Below, in pieces: positions 36,542 through 48,205 of a stretch of 64,000 nucleotides of DNA. The notes beneath the pieces are model-generated. The model saw only the letters and a list, made by a program, of their open reading frames with translations, ran no database searches and was not told the DNA's origin. The position numbers and the translations under genes were made by a program. Source of the stretch: Thermochaetoides thermophila DSM 1495 (Eukaryota > Ascomycota > Sordariomycetes > Sordariales > Chaetomiaceae); the NCBI RefSeq assembly GCF_000221225.1, contig NW_006383036.1, positions 2,233,587 to 2,297,586 of the forward strand. Reading direction: 5' to 3'. Each line of letters begins with the position of its first letter. Position 1 is the first letter of the stretch.

Positions 36542-37171
36542 ATGGCCAACTTCCTCGCCTCAATCTTCGGCACCGAGCAAGACAAGGTCAACTGCTCCTT
36601 CTACTACAAAATCGGCGCCTGCCGCCACGGCGACCGCTGCAGCCGCAAGCACGTCAAGCCGTCCTACTCGCAAACGATACTCATGCCGAACCTCTATCAG
36701 AACCCGGCACACGATCCAAAGTGCCGCATGAACGAGCAGCAGCTGCAAAACCACTTCGATGCCTTCTACGAGGACATCTGGTGTGAGATGTGCAAATACG
36801 GCGAGCTCGAGGAGCTTGTCGTCTGCGACAACAACAATGACCACTTGATCGGCAACGTGTACGCTCGCTTCAAGTACGAGGAGGATGCGGCCAAGGCCTG
36901 CGAGGACCTCAACTCGAGGTGGTACGCTGCGCGCCCCGTCTACTGCGAGTTGAGTCCTGTAACAGATTTTCGCGAGGCATGCTGTCGACTGAACTCTGGC
37001 GAAGGATGTGTGCGCGGCGGGTTCTGCAACTTTATTCACCGCAAGAATCCCAGTCCTGAGTTGGAGCGCGAGCTGCAACTGGCGACGAAGAAGTGGCTCA
37101 AGATGAAGCCTCGTTCGCGCAGCCCGACGCGTTCGCCAAGCCCGGAGCCTAGGAGGAGGTATCGCGACTGA
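36542..37171 (+). CDS. U2 snRNP auxiliary factor small subunit (U2AF35/U2AF23), 209 aa
   Basis: Single exon from ATG 36542. A first CCCH zinc finger (C18-x8-C27-x5-C33-x3-H37) is followed by a U2AF-homology RRM (about residues 42-140, including NVYARFKYEEDAAKACEDLN and the WYAARPVY strand). A second CCCH finger follows (C148-x7-C156-x5-C162-x3-H166), then a short RS-type tail (RSRSPTRSPSPEPRRR). The protein recognises the AG of the 3' splice site with the large subunit. The finger residue equivalent to human Ser34 is present (CSRKH). The length matches fission yeast U2AF23 rather than the longer metazoan form. Intronless here. Confidence 0.97.
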   Translation: MANFLASIFGTEQDKVNCSFYYKIGACRHGDRCSRKHVKPSYSQTILMPNLYQNPAHDPKCRMNEQQLQNHFDAFYEDIWCEMCKYGELEELVVCDNNNDHLIGNVYARFKYEEDAAKACEDLNSRWYAARPVYCELSPVTDFREACCRLNSGEGCVRGGFCNFIHRKNPSPELERELQLATKKWLKMKPRSRSPTRSPSPEPRRRYRD

Positions 37172-37794
37172 GAGCTCGAAGTAATTTGGCTTGATACCCG
37201 GTCGAGGTCGTTCTTTCTCATTGATATTTCGAGGAGAATGGCTAGGAGGTGGTTGCTTAGCTACGGCGGACGGGGATCGCTGGCAGGATTCCAGAAAGGT
37301 CAAAGACATGAAAAGTACAATAAGGCGCACAGGCTTAGGGACGGAGTTAAGGCGTTTATTTCTTGGGCAAGAGCTCTTGAGCACTAGGTCTTGTACATGA
37401 GTGCTTGCTTGTATGGAATAGATTCATGATCCACATACCACCGTCAACCCTGGATCATCATGATTTGCACACCTGCTGAAGAGTCAAAAAAAATAAATTG
37501 TAGTCCATAGCCCATCTACAGTTACCCTACAGACGGTACCATTGGTGTAGCATTTGCCCATTCCCTTATCATTTCCTGCTCCAGTTGTATGCACGTATAT
37601 ATGTATGCCTGCAACCGGTGAAAGAATCCCGACATAAACGTATGGAATGACACCTGACCCTGTCAGCAATTACATTCAAGAGGGTATCACACGCGCCATG
37701 CATGCAGGTTACAAACCCCCAAAACGTGCCCGAAGTTCGTTTCCATGATACTTGGGAGCGTTTGGGTGAGCCAGCGCCGTTTCATCCATCCCGT
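37172..37794. other. Convergent 3' region, no gene seen
   Basis: Lies between the 3' ends of U2AF (+) and the large unknown gene (-). An A-rich tract occurs near 37486-37498. Nothing else. Confidence 0.55.
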
Positions 37795-40700
37795 TTAATC
37801 CTGACCCTTATCTCGTCCGATACTCTTGAGCTTGTGCAGTTTGGCGCCCTTGACTGGCGCCGGTAGACATGCAGCAAGCCTGTCACGCTCTGCATCCAGT
37901 CAGTCCCTGAACTCTTCAATGAGAATCCTAGTTAGGGGAAGGGGGTTGCTCACCAGCATCAGTATCAAATACAATCGAAATATCATCATGCTCTCCCGGC
38001 AGCTCAGGCAAATCCAAACACAAGAACGCCGCATCAGCAACTTGTTGCGCGTCCTGCGCCTCAGGAGCAAGCACCTTTGGCAGCGGGAACTTGGCATCCA
38101 CAATCTTAAGCCCAGCCTTCCCGCCACCTCTGGTAAACGCCTCAAACACATCAGTCCCCTTGATCTGGAACCCCATGCACTGACCGTGTGAAAAATCTTC
38201 GAAGAAGGCCAAGATCTGCACGACGCCTTCCTGCTGCACGACCTGAATGCGCGTGGCGCCCGCTTCCCACTTCTTATGAATCGGCACGACCATGCGCCGA
38301 CGAGATATGGCAAAGGCAGATGCGATGCCATCAAAGAGAACCTTGAAGCCGGTGATAGCCATTTGAAAAGTGTGCAGAGCCTCGAGAGATGGGAACTTAA
38401 AAGTCCGGAAGGTTGGTAATCGTCGGATGGTGTCAAGAGCCTGTGCCAGCCCATTGGCTACATCACGTACGGACTTGACTTCTGTGATAGCAAGCGTTGC
38501 ATCGGCCTGCGGCTGGCGGAAGACCATAAGACAGCTGGGATTCTGGACGTCGAGGCGGATCTTAAGCTCACCAGGAGCGACGTTGATGCGGTCCGTAAAG
38601 GTGCCGTCTTTGAACTCATAGACAACGCGCAGACGATCTGCTAAAACGCACTTAGGCCGATCTCCATCATTATCGTGATTTATGACGCGGGCCTTCGTCC
38701 AAGGCAAAGACGAAAGTCCCTTAAGTCCGTTATCTAGGGAGTCCCCGAACCGCTCCGAGAACCAGGCGCCCTGAAGCGGGACTTCGCCAAAGACTTCCTC
38801 ACCTCGGCCCAATGCTGTGCCTACAAGCTGGCTATGCATCCGAGATCTCTCCTTGTCTTCAGCGAACGATAGCACCATGCTCCCCTTGAAACGACCATTG
38901 TCGAACTTGAGCGAGAGAGCTGGGTCATTTGACTCGTTTCGGAGGAAGCCAAACTGAATAGGCTGCTGGGGCGAGTATGTATGGTTGACGCCGCTCAGTG
39001 TCTTGGTTCGAGGGCCTGTCACGACCGCAATGCGGTAGCCCTTGTGCCAGGTGCGCGGCCCAGTCGCTGCGCCTTCTCTGTGAAGCCGTTCAAAGAGAGC
39101 GACCTCACAATTGGGTGTCGATTCCTTCGGGAACTGCCTCGCTTGAGGATCATTGTCGAAGTACTGGAACGCCCGCAGGGTAGTCCTGAAGATACAGTTC
39201 TCGTCTTGCCGAGGGTAGAGTGTAGAATGCACCTTCACACTAAATTCATACATACTGCGTAGTGTCGAATACGCTTGTTGATGGCACTTAATTACGAGGA
39301 GGAAGCCCCTGGGCAGTTTAACCTCCATATGACATGTTTCTGGGTGCCACCGAACATCATCCCACACCGGACCGTGACTCTTATTGCCCGAGATGCGCAG
39401 CTGGACGGCGCCGTTTTGGCTTGCTAAAATAAACACAATGTCCGACTGAGTCTGTGGCCTGACGGTCGACAAGAAACACGGGAGGAAAAGGCGCTGAGAT
39501 TCCCTTCCCTGTTCCATCAAGTATGCCTCGACCTGAAAGCGGGCGAAGCAGAACGTCGTCGCAGAATCTCCCAGAGGCAATGTCTCCAGTATGGTCATCC
39601 CGGAACTGATCTCTTGGTTCTGAGCAAATGCCAGTCCGGGCAATCCCCAGAGCAACGTCTTGATGTCCTGGCTAATTTGAGGATATTCAAGCCAAATGGT
39701 CCTGTCGACGACTTGCGGAAGAAAAAGTTCTTCTGGGGGCATGATATCGTTCCTCTTCATCGACACGGTCAGCTTCTTGAGGCTAGAGACGAGAGTTGTC
39801 CGAACAGCCTCCGCTTCCCGGTCAACGGGGCTGCGACCGCTGTTGATAACCTCAGGCATTGCTTCTTCCACTAGCCAGTAACCCTTGGCCAGGTCTGTAA
39901 ATGCCTGCTGCTTCGCCCTCTCAACCCTCATCTCTATTTCCGGAGTCATTGTCGTAGGGCGGTCTCGGATGACGACTTCAAGGGCAGTCCTGCCTGTCAA
40001 GAACCACCACAAGGCTGCCCGCGCCAGATCCTGGGGTGCTGACTGGAGGAGCGGACGAACGCTCTCAGCATGCAGACGGAACAACTCAAATAAGTGCTTA
40101 GTGCGAGTGAGAAAGGCCCTGAAAGCCTCTTCCGATGCCGCCACCACGACATCGTGCATGCTTGGTGCAGACGGCACTGACTGGCCTGTAGCTGGGTAGT
40201 CCTTATCGGAACCCCTGCTCCATTGCCTCAAAGATGCAAACGGATGTTGGAAATTTGCAGAGGCCGCGGAATCGGGAGCCGTGGGGCTGGTGTCAACTTG
40301 GCCTGGCTTTCTGATCCGCTCGGGAGAACTCATGATAGAGCCCGACGAAAGTAGCTGGTTGTTCTGAGGTTGGGTAGGTGGTTTTTTATCCGTGGGAAGG
40401 ATAGGGGAAGGCTGAAGCCCCGGAGCTGATAGTTTCGGGGGGATCGAAGGAGCTTGTGACGATGACGGAGTAGATGACTTCGACTGCAGAGTCTGCGCAG
40501 AAGAGTTTACGGAGGCAGTCGTCGGTGACCCGTCATCGTTGTCAGGTGATGGAGATGTTCCATTACCAAGCTTAGCTTTATCGCCCGAAGCTGCTCGTAC
40601 AGCATTGGCAAAGGCTCGACCTTCAGCCTCGCGCATCTGAGCCTGCTGGATCTCCAGCAGCGATTTCCGCCTTTCCTCCTGCCCGGCGTGTGGGATCCCC

Positions 40701-41305
40701 AAGTGACGGACATTGTTATTGTTAGCATTCCTACCAGGGTCAGCAGGACTCGAGCTAGGAGAGAAGCCTGTCTGGACACGGCGGAGAGGAGCCGGTTCAA
40801 AGGAACCACCTGGTGTCTGCGGATGTGTGGTCTCTGCTGGTGCGCTTCGAGGTCCAGTCACGGGCGTCTGGGGTGGTTGCCGTTGTTTCTTACGTCTTGA
40901 CACCTCAATGGGCGGGATATCACACTCGTCTCCCCCTTCTCCAATGACTTCAGGATATGTTTCCACAAATCTCACAGGATATGGTTTCCTGGGTTTCTTT
41001 GGCCGCTGACGAACTGCGAGCTCCTGTTGTTGGGTATCGCCATCGGCCCTGATGACCGAGGAATTGGGGTATCGAGTAGCGCTCTGAGTATCGAGCTTCG
41101 ACAGCACAGGAGGGCTTGCATGGGCAACCTGCAATTTGTCGGGCGACGAACCGTGCAAGAAGTCATTCAGATCAGCGGCAACGGTTGATTCGTCATGAGT
41201 GGTCTTGCGATCGCGACCAAACAGCTTTCCCATCAAACGACCCCTTTTCGAGACGCGGCCGTCATCGTGAACGGCAATAGCGGTGGAGTGGTCGTTCTCC
41301 ATCAT
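37795..41305 (-). CDS. Large conserved-looking protein of unknown function, 1148 aa
   Basis: A main exon (37954-41305) plus a short last exon (37795-37889) join in frame over a 64-nt intron (GTGAGC donor, GACTGAC branch, ATGCAG acceptor). The start is MMENDHSTAIAVHDDGRVSK, with a basic patch (KLFGRDRKTTHD). Roughly residues 60-370 are Ser/Pro/Gln-rich and probably disordered. From about residue 380 to the end the sequence is compact and well ordered: RAALWWFLTGRTALEVVIRD, then YWLVEEAMPEVI, and beta-rich stretches such as VQLRISGNKSHGPVWDDVRW and ILAFFEDFSHGQCMGFQIKG that could be PH-like folds. It ends in a basic tail (GAKLHKLKSIGRDKGQD). No transmembrane helix, catalytic motif or named domain was recognised. 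A cytosolic scaffold or membrane-peripheral role is only a guess. Confidence 0.85.
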
Positions 41306-44234
41306 AGTGATCTGTTCGTGTAGTTATGCTAACGATACTTCTTATGTGAATCCGATGTGCGTACACGCGTTATCCACGATCTGTCCTCAACAATGGCTAT
41401 GCCACAAAGCTCTGTGATGGGCGTGGGTCTTGGACCACAATGCGATGCGAACAAAGCGTACGCTTGTTATCCGAGTCTGTCGGGTAGCCCGACAAGCGAC
41501 CAGAGCTGCCAGTGAGCCCCGTTGCTGTTGGGCTCTGGGAGCCGCATGTGGCTCGATCAGGACAGGCAAAAGTAGCGGAATCGAGCAGTCGAGATGAGGT
41601 TGCGACGTCGGTCGGTGAGAGCGAGGATGTAGGAGGGGCGGGAATGTGGGAGCGCAGGAGCGTGGGAACGAGAGTGGGACAAATATGCAGACACAAGAAG
41701 CTGCAAGGTCTGCAAGGAGACTAACAGCTTGTGGCTATGTGAGAGAAGAAGGTTGGAATCTGGCGTTGCTTTGCTTGGAGGTGTGTGTGTCAGCAGTGGC
41801 TGAACACTGAATGGTTGGGTCGGTCGGGGGAGCTCTGCTGCAAGCGACAAACTGTCAGTGCAACTGCACGTCTCTGCAGCCGTGCCTGGGCCTGCCAGTG
41901 AGCCAAACCGCCAATGTACAGCCGGGGAACCGAAAAGGAGATGGATAGCAGACAGACGGACGGAGACAAACTGGACGAGCAGACGTGTCGGGTCGAGTTC
42001 GCTGCCCAGACGGCGCAGATGCCGCGTGGAGATGCCCAGCTCCAGTGTCGAGTGCCCAGAATCGCGGCGGGGCGACAAGCACCTCATCAACCAGCAGCAA
42101 GCAACAGGGAGCTAGCTAGCTGAGCGAAGGATCGACTTCCTAATCAGGGTTACAGCGACCGAGTCTTGCATCCGCATTGGATGGGGCCTCGATAAGGTGC
42201 TGCTGCTTCGTGAGTGCCTGTGGGTTGTACACGTTGACGCCGGTGATTTGAGCACAGTCGGGCCCGTTCCTGGGATTCCGGAGAGATGGTTTTCTTCCTT
42301 TTGGGCCTGGTTTGCTGCATTGGTCATGCTGCTGTGCCCCTTACACTCGTCGTTTTTTAAGAAAACCAAACCTCTCATTCCCTTGTTTCTGGAATGGATC
42401 TCAATTGCTTCATGTTTCAGCGCCCAGATCAGCCACTTCCCGCATCAGCCTTTCTCCACATGCCTCCTGGGAGCAGCCCCCGGGAGCCGGCATGTTTCGT
42501 CGGCCAAGCCACGCTGAACGGGCCACATAGTGACCCTTCATCATTGCCAGGTCTCCCGCTTAGTACCCACTGCCGTTGCTGCATGCAACTTCATAGGCCA
42601 GTGTGGCTTGCTATTTTGCACAGAGAACATGGCAGTAGATCCGTATTGTCATGAAATCAGGGACAGTTAAGACATCCTGGGTGTTAACAAACCCTGGTAT
42701 AGAGCGGAAAACGCTATCGGCTGGCGGCTGGTGGCAACATCTGAAACTGTAACGGCGGGGCAACCTTTTGGTAATCTGCGGGTTCGGGTTCCCTGCCCTG
42801 TGTCTGATCACCGGCCAGCGTACAGCCCGGACACGGGTACAACAACCTTGGCCTGTGCTGGTGTCAAAAATGCCAGTTCCCGTGTGTAAGGATATCATCG
42901 ATGTCGAGGCTCCCAAACTACTGATAATATGTTGGGATCTCTTGACTGAGGTCAGCTTCAAGGAGGCTGACTCGGGCTGCATGAATCCCAGTTGGTGGCA
43001 AGTGCCACAAAGGGTGCGTAGAAAACTATTGTCATTCTGCTCTGGAGCCAATGAAACGTAAAGCTGAATGACGAGTGGTCAACTGAAAGATCACGCACAC
43101 CTTCTTCACTCCATGCGAATACTATCTAAGAATCAGCTCGCAAACATTGGTTGCTTGATATACTCATTTTTGAACGATTGTGACTTTTCTCACCTTCTCT
43201 CTACTAACTGTGCAGTTCAGTGAGATTCTTTTTCAGCCATACACCTCCAACTCATTTCATGTCTCAAACCTTCAGGCATACCACCATCTGTATCTATATC
43301 CTGGGATTGTTACATTAAGACACAAAAGGAATCTTTACTCAATTTACAATTCTTGCCTCTTAAAGCTGTGCTTCAAAGTTTGTCAAACGTGGAAACTTAA
43401 GGTGCGGCTCAGAAAAATGCCCACCGAGTAGTCTGGGCTTTGACTCTCGGCCAGGAACGGCACAGTCCCCTGCTGGAGCTCGAGGGCAAATGTGGGGGGG
43501 ATGGCTGTCGCTTAGTGTGGGCTCCAGCAAAGCTACATCTCGAACCCCACCACTTTGGGTTGGTAATATCTCAGGATTAAGATTTGGTATGTTAAGATTC
43601 GGTATGCCTGACAAGTATCAAGAACTGGGGGATGAGATCTTTGTCCAATTGGGGTCATGATTTGTCTGCAAAGAAGGCCATGATATTGCTTGGTCAGAAA
43701 AGATCTAGGGAAGCTTTTTTTTTATTCCATCAAACCAAGTCTGTCACATGGAGGTAGCTTGCGCGCAAGCATGGCACAACATGTACCTTGGCATAGCACA
43801 TGGGACCCTCGTCATTGCCCCTCCAAGCACCCCGCCCGAAGTCGCTGAAGGTGTTGGGGCAGCTTTGAATCCCGCGCTGCATGGCATGGATTGCTCCAGA
43901 ACCATTCCTGCTCAAGTTTGGTGCTGCCTTTTGACAACGACGTAATGCTAATCGCCCCAGCCAGCCCTGCGGCCACTTGATTCAAAAATTGATCGCTTTG
44001 TCCTCTCGGAGATTCTCGTAGCCGAGCCCGGTATTTTGCTGCTTAGGAGGGCTAATTCCTGCACCCCTAGCCTGCCATTGTGACGCAAAGGCCTCGTCCT
44101 CAACGCCTGCTCTTCCTCAACATTTTTATTTTCTTGCCCCACCCGTTTGTTCGTCCTTGAGTCGTCCGCTAGCTTGAGTGCGAGCGCGCCGGTCAACTCC
44201 GAATAGGCCTATATCCTACTCCGCTTGGGCCGTG
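41306..44234. other. 2.9-kb divergent intergenic region
   Basis: Lies between the large unknown gene (-) and the OSBP gene (+). Only short overlapping frames; no domain, tRNA or repeat recognised. Confidence 0.5.
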
Positions 44235-46243
44235 ATGTTGAACATGCTTACTTCCCGCTTTCGGGCGGGCTCCAATGCCAGTGAGTCGCGCACGAATCCG
44301 CCCCTTTCTGGGCACATTTTGAGCATGAAGGTGTTGGTATAGGGAGGGATTCGGCAGAGATGCTCCGGCACAAGACTGGAGGCAAGAGATGGATTTTTTG
44401 GAGTATCGTACAAGAAGTAGGCCGATTTTTAACACATGCTGGTTGACAGGCACTCGAGATGACGATGGATTCGAGGCGAATGAGGAGGACGAGCAGACGT
44501 TCGATCCCGCACAAGGAAGTGGTCAGTCAGCCTTCACCAGCCCCAAGATGTCAAAAAATTGAGTGACAGCGAGCTGACTGGCCTCCTTTCCCCAGTACTC
44601 ATGCACATCGTCAGCCAGCTCCGTCCCGGTGCCGACCTCAGCAGGGTGACGCTGCCCACTTTCATCCTCGAACCACGCAGCATGCTGGAACGCATTACCA
44701 AGTACGTTTATTGCGTTGGAGGCTATCCTCGAGGGTTTTGTGCTAAACCGCCGTAGCTTCATGTGCCATCCAGAGATGCTCCTGCCCATCCCTAAGATCG
44801 ACGATCCGGTTGAGAGGTTCGTCTCGGTGGTTAAGTTCTACCTTAGTGGTTGGCATATCCGTCCCCCGTAAGTCTTCTGGTGTTCTTAGACCACGACCGT
44901 GTTTCTAACATGCAATAGTGGGGTAAAGAAGCCATTGAACCCAATCCTTGGCGAGATATACACCTGCTACTGGGACTTTCCTGATAATACCAGAGCTTAC
45001 TACATCTCGGAGCAGACGTCACATCACCCTCCTAAGTCAAGCTACTTCTACATGGCTCCCGACCATCACATTCGCGTAGACGGCACTCTCAAGCCCAGGA
45101 GCAAGTTTCTTGGCAATTCGGCTGCCAGCTTGATGGAAGGGATCGCCATCCTGACGCTAATGAATAGGGGCAAGGATCCAGCTAAGGGGGAGCGATAGTG
45201 AGTAGCCATGTGGCAGGGCCTGTTTGTAGCAATGAGCTGACGGGTTGCAGCATTCTCACACAACCTAACATGTACGCGCGAGGTGTACTATTCGGTAGGA
45301 TGTTGTACGAGCTGGGCGACCACAGCTATGTAAAGTGCCCGGAGATTGGTCTCGTCGCAGACATCGAGTTCAAGACCAAGGGCTGGATCAGTGGTACGTA
45401 CAATGCCATTTACGGCAAGATCACTGAGGAGAAAACGGGCAACGTCCTGTACGAGATTACCGGACACTGGAATAAGGAGATGTTCATTGAGGATATGAGG
45501 GTAAGTTTAAGTCAACTAGCACTTACGCCGAGTCTGGCTAATTGAGATACAGACGCACACAAAGGAAATGTTCTTCAACGGACTGAAGGCCACGCCAACT
45601 CCGCCCTTGACTCGGCCGCTGGAGGAACAGGATGAAAGGGAATCACAAAAGCTTTGGTACAAGACGGTACAGGCCATCAAAGAGCAAGATCATGACACCG
45701 CAACCGAGGAAAAGACAAAAATCGAGGATAGGCAACGCGAAGAGGCGGCCATGCGAGCGAATGAAGGCATTGAGTGGCACCCCAGGCTCTTCCGGAGAGT
45801 GAGAGGGGGTCCTGGTGGCTTGGAGGAGGGTGAAGAGGATTTGGAGTGGATCATCAATGCGCAAATGTGAGAATTCGGATCTGATTTGAATATGCCAGGA
45901 TATGTGCTGACGGCATGGTAGAGACGGCGATACGGCCGAGAAGAAGGCCGCTCAGATTATGGCTATCTACCCTGTCGTCAAGGGCCAGAAATTCGACCCC
46001 AAGATGGTGATTCCCCCTAGGCGCTCCAAGAGCCAGTCCAAGCATGAGAATCACGCAAGCGATCTGATCGACGCTGATATTACTTTCGGGGAGAATTTGG
46101 CCAAGGCAAACACTGACAAGCAAGGGCCGTTGGATGACTTCCAAGACCTCAAGAAGGACCTTCCCGCCAGAAACCAGCACAAGAAAGCCGACGACAATGA
46201 CTCACACGACGAGGACGATTTTCACGATGCGCACGAGGGTTAG
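44235..46243 (+). CDS. Oxysterol-binding protein, Osh6/7-like, about 509 aa
   Basis: Eight exons: 44235-44280, 44450-44525, 44570-44701, 44757-44867, 44919-45197, 45251-45500, 45553-45866 and 45922-46243. All junctions keep phase, but the exon 2/3 junction is the least certain (44-nt intron with a GTCAGC donor). The ORD lipid-binding fold starts at SRVTLPTFILEPRSMLERIT and includes FYLSGWHIRPPGVKKPLNPI, the signature EQTSHHPP (the family EQVSHHPP) and TEEKTGNVLYEITGHWNKEM. No PH domain or ankyrin repeats, so this is a short-type OSBP. The LEPRSMLE region and size suit the yeast Osh6/7 group, which exchanges phosphatidylserine for PI4P at ER-plasma membrane contacts. The tail is acidic and His-rich (DSHDEDDFHDAHEG). 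It is the most intron-rich gene in the window. Confidence 0.92.
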
Positions 46244-48205
46244 ACTCTTACCCACCTAGCAGCAACTCTTCATCACTAACCCTCCCTAAACACATATACA
46301 TTTTCCATCTTATTATCGGTCGGAGCAACGAAATAAACGGTAGAGGGTTGGATCAACCAAAAATGGGAACGGAAATGGAATTTGCATCAAAATGCCACGT
46401 TTGTTCAACTAGCTGGAAGGGAAAAGGGCGAGGCGGATGACAACGAGGGCATATGAGGTAGGGGTATCCGGATCATTCTCAATCCTTGATCAAGCCGGGG
46501 AAGGGGTGAAAAGAGGTGTTTCCGGCTCTGGCAAAAAGGGACGAATAGGTAGATGTGTGATACCTTGGACGGGTACGGATGCATATACAGGACGGGGGAT
46601 TGGCAAGTTGGACGGCGCTGGCATTTCTCATCTATGCTATCTATCACATATCTTTGCACACACTTGTACTACGGACGGGCTCACCCCCGGTCATGGTTTG
46701 GTATAGTTGGGTTTCTGGCTTCCCTGGATGGATCAACTCCTCTAAGATAGCCACAATGGATTGGATGATTGCATGGTGTTTCGGAAGATCTGCCCTCGAT
46801 GGTGAAGTGATGAAGGATGTTCAAAGAAAATGTTGGCAGGCTGTGTCCTGCCCCTGTCCAGGAGTTCAGAACGAATGTTTCGAACCAAAGGGAAACACAC
46901 AAACTCAGTCAGGTTATGCTGAGGCTCGATTGTTTCCCTGGAGCAGGCATCCGGTTATTGATGTATTGCGCCATATGAGCAAGCTCAGCAGTTAGATGCA
47001 AACGGTATGGCGGCTTGGTACAGCAGCCACCACGACAAGGCTCACTTATGCTTGTTTTCCTCACTCTTGCGCCCATAGCAAAACCACATCTCTGCCACCC
47101 AAGAAGCCATAATTCATCCCTATCCCCCTTGCCAACATTGCCTTCTGGCCCATGGCCACCCAACAAGGCCAGTGCTAACATCCTGAACCCCGCCGAGCGC
47201 AATAACCTTATACCAGGTTAAAATTTCCCATCTCTATCGTCATGATAAACTTTTAGCACCGCGGTAGACTCAGGATACGGACTGAGCTCCCGTTTCTGTG
47301 GCCACCCCTGGCACTTAGTACCCTCCTTCTTTTCCCATCCCCAGTCCTCATCAAATGATCAACTGCAAGACACCCCCGGCCCCCGAACAACAAATCACAA
47401 ATGCAAGACAAAACTCGTCTCCTCAGGTAATCCAACAGGCTCAACCTTCCCTCTATACCGTCGCTCAGAGTCCAGCCCATCACCCCGGTCGCAACGCCGC
47501 CCGTCTCCGTCTTGGCTCGGTCTTGGCCCGGCGGCTTGGCTTACAATGCCCAGTCGGAGTTCCGTCTTGGCAAGCCCGGTAATATCACCAAGCATGACGG
47601 AGAAGAGCCGGAATGCTGCGGCTGTCAATTCCGGGGAAGAAATGAATGACTTGCGCCAGAGTAGGTATCATAGAGAAAGGTTAGATTTGGACGCTGACAG
47701 GACGTTGTTTCGATGTTTGACTGTGAACCAGTGAAATTCCCGCCAATTGTGGCGTCACGTTGCTAAATTGCTTGTCTAGAGAGGCTTCATGTGCAGCATG
47801 CACATTTCCAGAGAAGCTTGGATTTCAACCTCTATAATGTATTCATCGTCTCCTTCACCTATCGACCATTCCTTGGGGTATTATACAACCAACGATATGC
47901 CCAGCCTCAAACAAGAATAAACTTAAGACATCCAAAACAGTATACTGGAATAAGAGTATAAACCAAAAAAAAATCGGGAGTCAGCGACAGAGTCGACGCC
48001 CAGGCTGCGGTCCAGTGTATGTGGCGTGTGTCGGGGATTAGTAGCGAGCAGACAACCCCCCGCGTCTAGCTTTTTCCTCTTCCCTTTCTCAAACCAAAGT
48101 ATTACCGCTTCCCATGCATCCAAAAGAGAAAAAAAGAGACGGTTTAAAAGCAATAAACGGAACGCTCCTAGGCAACGCAACTCAACGCAAATATCCAATA
48201 GTAGA
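46244..48205. other. Convergent 3' region of 2 kb, no gene seen
   Basis: Lies between the OSBP (+) and ammonium transporter (-) 3' ends. Open frames up to 138 codons lack protein character. An A-run (about 47967-47975) lies near the 3' end of the transporter gene. Confidence 0.5.

Noticed and set aside
36560..37384. 274-codon open frame on the - strand
   Set aside because: Antisense of the U2AF small subunit; no domain character.
44490..44515. Possible second tRNA B box (GTTCGATCCC)
   Set aside because: Lies inside OSBP exon 2 and no cloverleaf can be folded around it.
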